A DNA stretch of 64,000 nt from HGM11367 sp964600435 (GCA_964600435.1 CAZRJB010000006.1:5127-69126); one strand, 5' to 3'. Positions 18,477 through 27,436 are shown, counted from the first letter of the stretch. Notes: a model not told the origin generated them from the sequence alone. Numbers and translations: made by a program.

Positions 18477-19526
18477 ATGAAGTCGTTGCTTAAGTGCTTT
18501 AAGGACATAAAAAAATATGACAACATAGCAATTTTTGCTCACATGTCGCCTGATGCCGATGCTCTTGCATCTGCAGTTGCACTAAAAAAATTAATAAAAC
18601 TAAACCTGCCAGAAAACAATAAAATTATAGATTTGTTTTTTGATTACGATGAACTTAGTGACATTAACGGCGCCATTGTTAAGGGTGTTGTTCACAACTA
18701 TCAACGTTGTCACAACTACGATTTAGCAATTGCTCTCGATTGTGCTTCGCTTTCTAGATTGGGTAAATATAAAGACTTGTTTTTAAATTGCAAAAACAAA
18801 ATAAACTTTGACCATCATGCAACCAACGAAAATTATGCAAACAACAACATTGTTTTAAAAACATCTTCAACATGTGAAGGTATATATTTGGTTTGTAAAA
18901 ATAATAATCTTGTTGTTTCTGACGATGTTTGTAGTTTAATATATTCTGGAATTATAACCGACACAAACAATTTAACGCAAGGGACCATCACCATTCAAAC
19001 TCATAAAATAATAACTGAATTTTTAGAGCGAAAAATTGATTTGGATGCATTAAACGAACATTTTTTTAAAAACAATACAAAATCTAAGGCAATGCTTTTA
19101 AAAAAAGCGCTAGATTCTTTAAGGTTTTTTTCTAAAGATAGAATTGCCATAATGAAGTTAACAAAAGATAATCTTTCCAGTTGTGAGGCAACCAAAGAAG
19201 ATACTTTAGGAATTGTAAATCACGGAATTGAAATTAAAGGAGTTGACATTGCTGTTTTGGCAATCCGCCAGGCTGATAACTCGTTTTATGTTAGTTTAAG
19301 AGGTAAAAACAATGTTGACGTTGCCAAAATTGCTGTTGAAATGGGTGGCGGCGGACATACACAAATTGCTGCTTTTCAGTGGAACGGGTTATATTCTCAA
19401 ATGTTGGAAAAACTTTTAAGCGTGTGCAAAACAGAACTAGAAAATCATCCACACGTTTTAATGGAAGATTTGTTTGTTGGAGATGATGAAGATGAAATTT
19501 CAACAACCAACCAATATAAAATTTAA
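18477..19526 (+). CDS. nrnA: DHH/DHHA1 phosphoesterase, NrnA-like
   Basis: NrnA-type enzymes degrade short oligoribonucleotides and, in several species, dephosphorylate pAp. The 349 residues carry the DHH-family motifs: PDADA at 25-29, DCAS near 85, the name-giving DHH at 112-114, and a C-terminal DHHA1 substrate-binding motif GGGGHTQIAA. The start at 18477 is set by AAAGGAG six bases upstream; an ATG 14 codons earlier lies inside the promoter region. The gene is monocistronic with a strong terminator. Cyclic-di-AMP or linear pApA could be substrates in place of pAp; sequence alone does not decide. Confidence 0.88.
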   Translation: MKSLLKCFKDIKKYDNIAIFAHMSPDADALASAVALKKLIKLNLPENNKIIDLFFDYDELSDINGAIVKGVVHNYQRCHNYDLAIALDCASLSRLGKYKDLFLNCKNKINFDHHATNENYANNNIVLKTSSTCEGIYLVCKNNNLVVSDDVCSLIYSGIITDTNNLTQGTITIQTHKIITEFLERKIDLDALNEHFFKNNTKSKAMLLKKALDSLRFFSKDRIAIMKLTKDNLSSCEATKEDTLGIVNHGIEIKGVDIAVLAIRQADNSFYVSLRGKNNVDVAKIAVEMGGGGHTQIAAFQWNGLYSQMLEKLLSVCKTELENHPHVLMEDLFVGDDEDEISTTNQYKI

Positions 19527-19656
19527 TAAAATTCAAAACAAAATTGAAAAATATGCAAACTGGTTATTAACAAAATGCAAACCTGGTTTTTGTGAACAAA
19601 GTAAAATTGCATATTTGATATAGACATATTATTTAGATAAAAATAAAAAAATTTTT

Positions 19657-19695
19657 AAGACAAACAAAGTTTTTAAATTTTGTTTGTCTTTTTTT
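19657..19695 (+). terminator. nrnA terminator
   Basis: A 12-bp stem AAGACAAACAAA / TTTGTTTGTCTT (19657-19668 with 19679-19690) is followed by a T-run. Confidence 0.9.
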
Positions 19696-19698
19696 AGG

Positions 19699-19726
19699 CA
19701 TGCAAGAACGAAGCGAATGAAATGAG
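19699..19726 (+). repeat. 28-base interspersed repeat, copy 1
   Basis: The 28 bases match 42640-42667 at 25 positions, with all three differences G to A. Both copies directly follow a terminator and precede a region leading to an envelope-related gene. The 369-base gap 19527-19895 holds otherwise only the nrnA terminator and the leader of the SIMPL gene. Confidence 0.6.
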
Positions 19727-19895
19727 CGTTTCTTTCCATATTGCATTTTCGAGAATATTTTTTACAACGCAACCGTTAAAAAAGAAAAACTAACAAAAAA
19801 TTACTAAAAATGTTAAAAAAATCAAAAAAAACAAGCAATATTTCTACATTTTTAATATTTTTATAGGCAAAATATTATTCAAAGGAGAAAAATCA

Positions 19896-20609
19896 ATGAA
19901 TAAAAAAATTAAAAATATTGCAATTGTTCTATGCTTGGCTTTATTCTTTTCTTTTTGCTTTTTAATCAAAAATAATGTTTTTGCAGACGAGTCGCCATGT
20001 TTGGTTATTTGTTCCGGCACGGCAAAAATTGAAGTTGTTGCTGACCATGCAGTTTTAAGTTTCAATTGCAATGTGTCGTCCGAACAATTCGATAACGGTC
20101 AAAATGCAATAAACAATCTTTTTGTTGAAGCAAATTCAAAAGTTAAAAAGTTGGATGAAAACAATTTGGCATATATAACCTACACATCTTGCCACCCATT
20201 TTATCAAGACTCTTTAAAAGGATATAAATTTTCAATAAGTTTTGATGTTAAAACCAGCAATTTAAATAGTGTTAATGACATAATAAAAGAGATTGGTGAA
20301 TTGGATAATGTAAGTTTTTATGGGGTTAACTACGAATTGTCTGATTTGCAAAATGTTTATCTTGATGCATTAACAAAGGCAAAAGAAGATGCAATAAAAA
20401 AAGCACAAGTTTTTAACTCTGGTTTAAAACTAAATGCAATTTTAAAATCTGACATTTATTCTTATTCGTGCGGTGAAGCAGGAAAAATTTGTGTTGAGTC
20501 AACAGTTAAAGGAATTTTTATAGATTCTGATTGTGGAAAATCTGATTCTTCAAATCAAAATTTACCCGAGCAACAAGAAAGTGCAAAATCTGTTACAAAT
20601 TATATTTGA
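19896..20609 (+). CDS. Secreted SIMPL (DUF541/YggE-family) protein
   Basis: A signal peptide (about residues 1-31, hydrophobic core and VFA cleavage region) is followed by one SIMPL domain. It shows the family's opening (SGTAKIEVVADHAVLSFN), a central HPFYQDSLKGYKFS and the helix LTKAKEDAIKKAQVF. YggE/SIMPL proteins are periplasmic or extracytoplasmic, linked to oxidative stress or surface assembly, with no agreed biochemical activity. Cysteines at about 37, 43 and 57 could form disulfides outside the cell. AAAGGAG lies before the ATG. It converges on the small XRE gene with a 7-base gap and no terminator between. Confidence 0.8.
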   Translation: MNKKIKNIAIVLCLALFFSFCFLIKNNVFADESPCLVICSGTAKIEVVADHAVLSFNCNVSSEQFDNGQNAINNLFVEANSKVKKLDENNLAYITYTSCHPFYQDSLKGYKFSISFDVKTSNLNSVNDIIKEIGELDNVSFYGVNYELSDLQNVYLDALTKAKEDAIKKAQVFNSGLKLNAILKSDIYSYSCGEAGKICVESTVKGIFIDSDCGKSDSSNQNLPEQQESAKSVTNYI

Positions 20610-20616
20610 TTGTTGG

Positions 20617-20817
20617 TTAATCTTTATATTTTTCAAATAAATCGTTTGGTGAACATTCCAAAATATTGCAGAGAGTTTCTAAATTAGAAAACTTTATGCT
20701 TGTTGTTTGGTTGTTTACCAATTTATTAAAATTTTGATAACTTAACCCCATTTGGTTATAAAGCCAATATTTTGTTTTGTTCTTTTCTTTTAGTATGTCT
20801 AAAATTCTTAGTTTCAT
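20617..20817 (-). CDS. Small XRE-family DNA-binding protein
   Basis: The 66-residue protein is a bare Cro/C1-type helix-turn-helix (KTKYWLYNQMGLSYQNFNKLV, then LETLCNILECSPNDLF), similar to YozG-like regulators. I start it at 20817 because AAGGAT precedes that ATG; the longer reading would begin with a hydrophobic stretch foreign to this family. It is divergent from the LRR surface protein. A perfect 14-bp palindrome carrying a TATAAT on each strand lies between them, so it probably regulates itself and that gene. Confidence 0.8.
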   Translation of the reverse strand: MKLRILDILKEKNKTKYWLYNQMGLSYQNFNKLVNNQTTSIKFSNLETLCNILECSPNDLFEKYKD

Positions 20818-20865
20818 ATTTATATCCTTACCAATATTTTTTATTATTATAAAAAGAAAAAAAGT

Positions 20866-20896
20866 TTGACATATAGATTTACACATTATATAATGT
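20866..20896 (+). promoter_or_regulatory. Divergent promoter/operator for the LRR protein and XRE regulator
   Basis: Plus strand: TTGACA (20866-20871), 17 bases, TATAAT (20889-20894), a perfect consensus. The -10 box is embedded in the 14-bp palindrome ACATTATATAATGT (20883-20896), which also gives a TATAAT on the minus strand at 20885-20890 for the XRE gene, there with a poor -35. A regulator bound here would block both. Confidence 0.75.
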
Positions 20897-21086
20897 AGAC
20901 ATTAGATGTTTTTTATACCTATCAAATTTGGCGAGTGGCTTTATTGAACATCTAAATAACAAATAGGTAAAAATTGAAAAAATTGTTTAAAGTTTTTGGA
21001 GTTTTCAAAAGCTTTTTTTAGGAAACTTGGTTGGTGTGTATAACAATTAATTTTTACTAAAACAAAAAAAATAATGGGGGTAAAAT

Positions 21087-23786
21087 ATGAAAAAAAGGAA
21101 ACTGAATATTTTTCTTTTAACATCAGCATTGTGTTTATGCTTTTCAATTATGGGGTTTGGGATTTATGCTTCAAAACAAGCAAGTTTGACAACTTCTGGA
21201 ACAGTGGGGTTTAATGCTCACAATTGCGAAGTTGCAATTGTGGGAACAATTGAAAATGCAATGCGTGGTAAAGAATTAAATTATGTGGTTGTTGAGAACA
21301 ATTCCTATTCAAATCAAGGTGCAAACAATAATGAAACGTGGCAAGATAAGTTTGATAAAGGGACGGAACAAGATGGAACATTAAAAATTTTGTCTACAAA
21401 TTCTGTTGATATTTGGAATTTTGGTGATATATATTTTGATGATTGGAATAATGAGGATGATATTATAAAGTCAATTATTATAACTTTAGAAATAACAAAC
21501 TATTCTGATTTTATGGTAAAAGCAAACTTATCTGTTCCAACATTAGACAACATTTCTACCAGTGGCTCAACTTTAGAAATTATAATTCCAAAAAAATCTG
21601 GAACCACGGCACAAACAGGAGTTTTGCAATTGTGTTTAACATTGGTTGATGAAAATGTTGAATTTGTAACGTCTAATTTGGACTTGCGAGTTGACATTGC
21701 AAAATATATAACAGACACTTCATCTGTGGATTTTAATGGCTATGTTTCAAACGGTAAATTTATTATTAATTCTGTGCCTAGTGGGAGTGGTCAACTGATT
21801 ATTCCTAGCACAATAATTAAAAATGATAAAGTGTATTCTGTAGATTCGATTGAAGGGGTAAAAACAAATTCTTGTGCAAAAAATATAAATACATATTCTA
21901 CTGTGATTATTGAAGAAGGTATAAAAAGTGTTGGAGATTCCGCATTTTACGGATGTTCATCTTTAAATTCTATTGTTTTTCCAGATAGTTTGGAAAGGGT
22001 TGAATATATGAGTTTCTTTCAAACAACTGGTTTAAAGTCGGTTAATCTCAACAAACTTAAATATTTAGGAAGTCAATCTTTTGCTCTTACCGGGATTGTT
22101 GACCTAGAAATCCCAGACACAATTGATGTTTTGGGAGTAGGTGCGTTTAGGCAATCTTCTGTAAAAACTGTTAAAATCTATTCTCCATCTTACACATATG
22201 AGTCGGCTGTTTTAAAAGGGGAATCAATGACTTCGCTAATCTTCTATGCTTGCAAAAGTCTAGAAACTGTTCAATATATCTCAGACAAAGTTTGTTCTTA
22301 CTCTGTTGGTTTTAGAGAATATGATGCATGTACAAAATTAAAAAGTGTTACAATATGTGACGGCTTAGAATATTTAGATTATCGTTCGTTTTGGGGCTGC
22401 ACAAGTTTGCAAAGTATTAATTTGCCAGAAGGGTTAACCGAAATTGGGCAATATGCATTTAAAGGTTGCACAAGTTTGCAAAATATTAAAATTCCAACAA
22501 CATGCAAAAGTGTGTTAAGACAGGCATTTGCAAATTGCACTGCATTAATAAATGTGGAAATCCCATCCACACTAGAAAACATTATGATGTTTGCTTTTTT
22601 CAGTACCCCTTTTTCAAATAATAATGTAAACACTCCAAAACCATGTTATGACGACTCTAGCAAATATTATTTAACCAAAATTAGCACTGACATTGCAGAC
22701 ACAACAACAATCGATAATTATGAAAAAGTAAGTATTTTGCTTAGCGGTGCTTCAAATGCTTATTGGTCAAATGGTTGGGAAGATTTTGGTACTAATTCAA
22801 CTTTAACAAATTTGAGTTTTCCTAATTGTGAAGTTATTGGTGGGTATTCATTCATTTTGTGTGATAAGTTAAAATCTTTTGATTTGCCAAAATTAAAATA
22901 TATGGGGGCGGGTTCATTTCATAGTTGCAATCACCTGGATGTTGTTTTGCCTAAGAATTTAATTTTTATTGGAAACCAAGCATTTTCAAAAGTAGATGCA
23001 GGGGCTGGCACAACTAAAATTACGATTCCTGCAACAACTGTTCAAATAGGTGGTGAATATTTTGTTGGTGATAATGAAGAAAATGAAATAATTGGTACAC
23101 ATGTTTTTTATAGATGTGTTGACGCTACTTTAAAAAGTTTTGAAGTAGAAGAAGGAAATCAGCATTTTGTTTCTCATGAAGGTGTGTTATACACAAAAAA
23201 CTATAAATATTTAATTGCTTATCCACCTTTAAAAGAGTCTACCGATTATGTTATGCCTGAAGGTTGCATAGATTGCTTTGAAATGGCATTTGGAAGAACA
23301 ACAGTTCTTAAAAATTTAACTTTGCCAAATTCTTTTATTATTATTGATGGTCGTAATAGAGAATATAAGTATTCTTATCATCTAGGCACAAGAGATAACA
23401 TTATGGCGGGATTGTATCATTCTAATGTTATTGAAAATCTTTATGTTAAAGATGACAATCCAAACTATGTTTCAATTAATGGCATGCTGTACACTAAAGA
23501 CGGCAAAGAATTCTTGGCAAAAGCTCCATATAAATTTAGATATGGAACAATGGTATTTGCAGACTCTTGTGAGCGTTTGGATTATGATGCTTGCATTTTT
23601 GCAAGTGGAGATGGGCAAATTAATGGTATTTGGTTTGGCGGTGGACCTAGTAAAATAATTTTAGGCGAAAATATAAAATATATTAGCGATATTATGCTAT
23701 TAAGATTAAATGAATCAAGTTATACAACAAGAGAAAGTAATTCTCCGTATTTTAATGTTGTTGATAATGTTTATGTTAGGGTATAA
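21087..23786 (+). CDS. BspA-like leucine-rich-repeat surface protein
   Basis: The 899-residue protein has a signal peptide (about 1-28), a beta-rich N-terminal domain (about 30-210), and then some 15 or more LRR_5 (BspA/TpLRR) repeats running nearly to the end. Typical units are VGDSAFYGCSSLNSIVFP, IGQYAFKGCTSLQNIKIP and LRQAFANCTALINVEIPS. BspA-type LRR proteins bind host matrix or other bacteria. There is no C-terminal anchor or sortase motif, so it is either released or held non-covalently. GGGGGT precedes the ATG by six bases. It is likely under control of the divergent XRE regulator. Confidence 0.85.
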   Translation: MKKRKLNIFLLTSALCLCFSIMGFGIYASKQASLTTSGTVGFNAHNCEVAIVGTIENAMRGKELNYVVVENNSYSNQGANNNETWQDKFDKGTEQDGTLKILSTNSVDIWNFGDIYFDDWNNEDDIIKSIIITLEITNYSDFMVKANLSVPTLDNISTSGSTLEIIIPKKSGTTAQTGVLQLCLTLVDENVEFVTSNLDLRVDIAKYITDTSSVDFNGYVSNGKFIINSVPSGSGQLIIPSTIIKNDKVYSVDSIEGVKTNSCAKNINTYSTVIIEEGIKSVGDSAFYGCSSLNSIVFPDSLERVEYMSFFQTTGLKSVNLNKLKYLGSQSFALTGIVDLEIPDTIDVLGVGAFRQSSVKTVKIYSPSYTYESAVLKGESMTSLIFYACKSLETVQYISDKVCSYSVGFREYDACTKLKSVTICDGLEYLDYRSFWGCTSLQSINLPEGLTEIGQYAFKGCTSLQNIKIPTTCKSVLRQAFANCTALINVEIPSTLENIMMFAFFSTPFSNNNVNTPKPCYDDSSKYYLTKISTDIADTTTIDNYEKVSILLSGASNAYWSNGWEDFGTNSTLTNLSFPNCEVIGGYSFILCDKLKSFDLPKLKYMGAGSFHSCNHLDVVLPKNLIFIGNQAFSKVDAGAGTTKITIPATTVQIGGEYFVGDNEENEIIGTHVFYRCVDATLKSFEVEEGNQHFVSHEGVLYTKNYKYLIAYPPLKESTDYVMPEGCIDCFEMAFGRTTVLKNLTLPNSFIIIDGRNREYKYSYHLGTRDNIMAGLYHSNVIENLYVKDDNPNYVSINGMLYTKDGKEFLAKAPYKFRYGTMVFADSCERLDYDACIFASGDGQINGIWFGGGPSKIILGENIKYISDIMLLRLNESSYTTRESNSPYFNVVDNVYVRV

Positions 23787-23866
23787 ACAATAATTTGTGT
23801 CTTTTTTAACATTTTGTGGAGATGTGGCATAGAGTGTTTTAGAAACAAAAAAATAGGAGGCACAAA

Positions 23867-24163
23867 ATGGCTAAAATTTGGGGTAATTGTAGTTGTGGAG
23901 ATATTCCTAAACCATTTAATACATCTTCGGTAAGCACAACAGGCCAAAGAGGCCCAACAGGTCCAACGGGGCCAACAGGCCCAACTGGTCCAACTGGTGA
24001 GGATGGCTTGGATGGTTTGGATGGGGAAACACCAACATTAACAATTGGAACTGTAACCACAGGTGACCCAGGAACACAAGCAGCTGCTAGCATAACTGGA
24101 ACACCACCAAACTATGTGTTAAACTTGACAATTCCACAAGGACCAACTGGAAGTACGGGCTAA
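23867..24163 (+). CDS. Short collagen-like (Gly-Pro-Thr) protein
   Basis: The 98 residues contain a Cys-containing head (NCSCGD), a collagen stretch of GPT triplets (about residues 26-44), an Asp-rich GEDGLDGLDGE segment and one copy of the TPTLTIGTVTTGDPG...NYVLNLTIPQG module common in clostridial collagen-like proteins. It ends after QGPTGSTG. Family members often have many such modules and a C-terminal trimer domain, so this one may be shortened; the DNA after the stop shows no in-frame continuation. AGGAGG lies seven bases before ATG. There is no signal peptide. It follows the LRR gene by 80 bases and may share its transcript. Confidence 0.75.
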   Translation: MAKIWGNCSCGDIPKPFNTSSVSTTGQRGPTGPTGPTGPTGPTGEDGLDGLDGETPTLTIGTVTTGDPGTQAAASITGTPPNYVLNLTIPQGPTGSTG

Positions 24164-24170
24164 AACAAGC

Positions 24171-24254
24171 ACAGCATTTAAAATTTAACAAAGTTAAATT
24201 TTGCCATTTGTTGTACAAATGGCAGTTTGCAAAAAGTTTACAAACAAATGCTGT
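24171..24254. other. 84-base cloverleaf inverted-repeat element (structured RNA or DNA)
   Basis: A 9-bp outer stem (24171-24179 with 24246-24254) encloses three hairpins placed end to end. H1 has a 9-bp stem, 24181-24189/24193-24201; H2 has a 10-bp stem, 24202-24211/24215-24224; H3 has 5 bp plus 3 bp around one mismatch, 24225-24233/24237-24245. All three loops are exactly three bases (AAA, TGT, AAG) and only one base in the junction is unpaired. It lies between the collagen-like stop and its terminator, flanked by an 8-base direct repeat AACAAGCA (24164-24171, 24264-24271). It is not a tRNA, as it has no 7-base anticodon loop or T-arm. Either strand could form it. Confidence 0.75.
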
Positions 24255-24276
24255 GAATGCTGGAACAAGCAGTGAT

Positions 24277-24312
24277 AAAATCCAAACCGCAAAAGGCGTG
24301 TTTGGGTTTTAT
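24277..24312 (+). terminator. Terminator of the collagen-like gene
   Basis: AAAATCCAAAC..CGC pairs with GCG.GTTTGGGTTTT (one bulge, one wobble) and runs into a T-rich tract. Confidence 0.75.
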
Positions 24313-24345
24313 TTAGTTGGTCGAAAAAAATTATTAAAATAACCT

Positions 24346-24374
24346 TTGTATTTTTTGATAAAATAGATTAATAT
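24346..24374 (+). promoter_or_regulatory. Promoter of the GNAT gene, probably leaderless
   Basis: TTGTAT (24346-24351), 17 bases, TAATAT (24369-24374). The ATG begins six bases later, so transcription should start at or next to the start codon. No Shine-Dalgarno is present. Confidence 0.6.
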
Positions 24375-24380
24375 GTAATC

Positions 24381-24866
24381 ATGGAAATTAAATTGTTAGA
24401 AAAAAGTGATATAAACATTATAAAAAATCTTTATAATGATATAAGAAATAACACATACACAATTTGGGAAAATGATTATCCTAGTAAAGAATTAATTAAT
24501 TGGGATATAGAAAGAAAAGGTTTGTGGGGAGTTTTTGAAAATGACAATTTGATTGCTATAGGTTTTGCTGGCGAAAGATGTGAAGATTCAGAAGAAAATT
24601 TTCCTTGGAAAGAATCGTTTATAAGGCGAGGGACTTTTGCTAGAATTGGAGTGTCGCCTAAATATCAAAATCAAGGTGTTGGAACTTTTTTGGTTGAGTA
24701 TGTTTTGACGAAATTAAAAGACCAAGGGTTTGATGGTGTAAGAATTATGGTTGGTGCTAAAAACATAAATGCAAAAAAGCTATATTTAAAGTTTGGTTTT
24801 AAAAATTGTGGAAAAGTTGAGCGATTTGGTCAAGAATATTTCTTGTTTGAATTAAGATTGATTTAA
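24381..24866 (+). CDS. GNAT-family N-acetyltransferase
   Basis: The 161 residues follow the GNAT fold. The acetyl-CoA loop is in ARIGVSPKYQNQGVGTFLVEYV (Q-x-x-G-x-G at about residues 100-105) and the C-terminal motif is NINAKKLYLKFGFKNCGKVER. Substrate is unknown; the overall form resembles amino-group acetylases of small molecules or protein N-termini. It has no ribosome site and a -10 box six bases upstream of the ATG, so it may be translated from a leaderless mRNA. Confidence 0.85.
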   Translation: MEIKLLEKSDINIIKNLYNDIRNNTYTIWENDYPSKELINWDIERKGLWGVFENDNLIAIGFAGERCEDSEENFPWKESFIRRGTFARIGVSPKYQNQGVGTFLVEYVLTKLKDQGFDGVRIMVGAKNINAKKLYLKFGFKNCGKVERFGQEYFLFELRLI

Positions 24867-24960
24867 AAAACAAATTTTTTAATTTTGTCTTATGTATGAA
24901 TTAACTAATTTGTTAATGGTAAAATTCCGAAAAATAATTAACAAAATGGTTTAAATAAGC

Positions 24961-25007
24961 AAAAAACCTCAGTTTTTGATTTAAAACTAAGGTTTTTAAT
25001 TTTTTTA
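24961..25007. terminator. Bidirectional terminator
   Basis: A 15-bp stem (AAAAACCTCAGTTTT with AAAACTAAGGTTTTT, one wobble) serves the convergent GNAT and HExxH genes. Confidence 0.88.
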
Positions 25008-25022
25008 TAACAAAATTTTGTG

Positions 25023-26009
25023 TCATTTTGAATTATCAGTCGTTTCCTTTGTGGTCGATTTTATAAATTTTTTATAAGCTGCTTGTTTTTCATCTGAAAT
25101 TATTTGTTTAATTCTTGTAATGTCCATTGCTGTGTCGACGGCTTTTTTTAGTGTATGAACAGACTCTTTTCCTTTTTTTATATCTCTTAACAACTTGCGA
25201 AGATCATTTTCGTATGCAGTGAGTAAATAGTGCCAATCTAGAACTTTTTCGTAACTATTTCCAAATAATCTTTTTTTGTCTTTGCGCAATGATTTGTCTA
25301 TCATAATTTTATCTATTAAATAATCTCTATCCAAAGAAGAAACACTAGTGTTTTTTGATTGAATGTGATATAATTCGTAAAGTTTTTTAATTCCATAACT
25401 ATAGGCAACTTTTTCTGTTGGCTGAAAATAATACATAACCATGTTGTATGTATCTTCCAAGTAATCTTTATCATATTTTGGGTCAATATATGGGTTAAGC
25501 AGGTTGAATGTGTCTTCCATATAGTTGTTGTGTTCTGTGCTTTCAAATTCTAAATGTTTTAATTCGTGAGCAATAATATCAACCAAGGCATATGGAGACT
25601 CGTCTCCAATTAAATATTCTGGGTCAACATAAATGCAAGGTCCGCTTTTTTCAAATCTTAACATTCCGCTTGTGTTTTCTGTTCCGTCAATTTTTTGTAA
25701 ATCTGCAACAAAAACCATTGGGATAATTGGAATATTAAGTTCTTTAGAAATTTCATGTTGATACCAAAGCATAAGTGTAATTCTTTTGCTTATATCTAAA
25801 TTTTTCCAAAAAGGAGTGCATAAAAACATTTTGTAGTTATTTTTGTTGACAGAGAATGTTAGACCATCTTTCTCAATGCAAAAACTAGACACTTTAGCAT
25901 TGTTAAAAATCTTTTTTAAAAAAATATTGTTTGCTTCTAAACAAGACTCTGGGCAACCGTCTGTAAAATATTTTTTAAACAATTCGTGAATTTGGTTATT
26001 TTTATCCAT
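25023..26009 (-). CDS. Putative HExxH metallopeptidase-like protein
   Basis: This 328-residue soluble protein is not one I recognise as a whole. At about residues 147-153 it has DIIAHELKHLEFE, containing the zinc-binding HExxH signature (HELKH) in the hydrophobic setting typical of zincin and SprT/ImmA-type proteases. A later conserved-looking QPTEKVAYSYG (about 192-202) could supply the third ligand glutamate. The C-terminal 90 residues are highly charged and helical. There is no signal peptide, so it should act in the cytoplasm. It is monocistronic. The catalytic call rests on the motif alone. Confidence 0.55.
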   Translation of the reverse strand: MDKNNQIHELFKKYFTDGCPESCLEANNIFLKKIFNNAKVSSFCIEKDGLTFSVNKNNYKMFLCTPFWKNLDISKRITLMLWYQHEISKELNIPIIPMVFVADLQKIDGTENTSGMLRFEKSGPCIYVDPEYLIGDESPYALVDIIAHELKHLEFESTEHNNYMEDTFNLLNPYIDPKYDKDYLEDTYNMVMYYFQPTEKVAYSYGIKKLYELYHIQSKNTSVSSLDRDYLIDKIMIDKSLRKDKKRLFGNSYEKVLDWHYLLTAYENDLRKLLRDIKKGKESVHTLKKAVDTAMDITRIKQIISDEKQAAYKKFIKSTTKETTDNSK

Positions 26010-26137
26010 AATTTTTTTCCTACTTTATATAAAAAATTATACTGTTAAAATTGTTATATGTCAATAGGTGGAAATTTATTGAATTCTTTGGTGATAAAGT
26101 GGAATATGGATTTTTGTTCTGATTGGAGAAACATAAA

Positions 26138-27211
26138 TTAATTTGTTTTGTTTGTTTTATTTTTTTTAAAAAACTCTTCATTTTGCAGCACGATTTCACT
26201 TTTTAGGTATTTTTTTGCATTTTTATTGCATTTTTCTGCATTTTTTAGGTCATTTATAGAATAATAGCAATAACACATTTGCAATAGTGGATAATAGTTA
26301 TAAAACATTGGCTCAACAAATCCACCCTTAAAAACAACATCAGGACAATTTGTCGCAATTTTATACCAATTAATTGCTGTTAAATATTCTTTCTTTTCCA
26401 GATGAATATCTCCAATTTTGCAACAAACATTAGCACGTGGCGAATCGTAAAAAAATGTGGAAACTAAGCAATTATATTGGTTTTTTATGTCATTTTTTAA
26501 TTTATAACATTCCGACATTAAATAAATGGAATCAATAATGTTTTCAATCCATCCGTTGCCATTGTTAATAAAATTATTAATTTCTTTTATGCAGTCGTCT
26601 AGTAGCCCATGGTCAAACAATTCTCTTGCGTAGTAATACTGTTCACGTGGTGTAAGTTTTCTATTTTTTAGTATTTTTTTATAAATATTTAAATTTCTAT
26701 CATTATTTTTAATATTTTTTAATTTTTTGTGATTAATTTCAATATTTTTTCGCTCAATTTGTCCAAAAGGGGTTATGCATTCATGGACCGCTCCGTTCCA
26801 AACTGCCAATTTGCAATTTTTAATTATTCTTTCTCTAAAAAATGAAAATGTTGGTTTTTTACCCATAAATGCTACATTGTATTTTAACATGTAAACATCA
26901 CTGTTTAAATTTTTTTTTAGTTCCAACAGTTGTTTTAAAGATTTTTTTGGAATAATGTCGTCTGCATCTAACCACATTATGTAATCTGATGTTGCTTTTT
27001 GAAAAGAGAAGTTTCGGGCAAGAGAAAAGTCGTCTTGCCATACAAAGTCATATATTTTGCTGGTGAATTTTTTTGCAATTTTTTTTGTTTTGTCTGTAGA
27101 ACCTGTGTCGACAATAACAATTTCATCAAATAATTCTTTGCATGAGTTCAAGCATCTAAAAATGCTCTCTTCTTCATTTTTGACAATCATACATAAACTA
27201 ATTGTTGCCAT
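26138..27211 (-). CDS. GT2-family glycosyltransferase with C-terminal TPR-like helices
   Basis: The N-terminal 200 residues are a GT-A domain: SLCMIVKNEEESIFRCL, VDTGSTDKTKKIA and the nucleotide-sugar/metal-binding WLDADD (about residue 88). The remaining 150 residues are helical and TPR-like (EYLTAINWYKIATNCPDV). This layout is shared with peptide S/O-glycosyltransferases such as SunS-type enzymes and with cell-wall glycosyltransferases. No glycocin precursor or other glycan gene is adjacent, so the acceptor is open. AAAGG lies before the ATG. No terminator is evident downstream. Confidence 0.85.
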   Translation of the reverse strand: MATISLCMIVKNEEESIFRCLNSCKELFDEIVIVDTGSTDKTKKIAKKFTSKIYDFVWQDDFSLARNFSFQKATSDYIMWLDADDIIPKKSLKQLLELKKNLNSDVYMLKYNVAFMGKKPTFSFFRERIIKNCKLAVWNGAVHECITPFGQIERKNIEINHKKLKNIKNNDRNLNIYKKILKNRKLTPREQYYYARELFDHGLLDDCIKEINNFINNGNGWIENIIDSIYLMSECYKLKNDIKNQYNCLVSTFFYDSPRANVCCKIGDIHLEKKEYLTAINWYKIATNCPDVVFKGGFVEPMFYNYYPLLQMCYCYYSINDLKNAEKCNKNAKKYLKSEIVLQNEEFFKKNKTNKTN

Positions 27212-27436
27212 ATTATACCTTTTTAAGTAATATATTAAACTTTTTCAGAATTGGTGTTTTTTATAATGCTATGAGCGTTTATAAATTAGAACTTAAAGCA
27301 AACATGGGTTACATATATGTTGTTTGCCAATTTAAAACTTTGTTGAAATATGTTAAAAACGGATGTACGAACATTTTTCTGTTACCCGTAAAAATCAAAT
27401 GTCACTCTTAACAATCTGAATGATAATATTAATTAG
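27212..27436. other. Gene-free AT-rich spacer
   Basis: This stretch, between the glycosyltransferase start and a short frame at 27437, holds no supported gene, hairpin or consensus promoter that I can see. Confidence 0.4.

Noticed and set aside
24171..24254. Cloverleaf considered as a tRNA or integron attC site
   Set aside because: No 7-base anticodon loop or T-arm sequence, and no paired RYYYAAC/GTTRRRY boxes at the ends.
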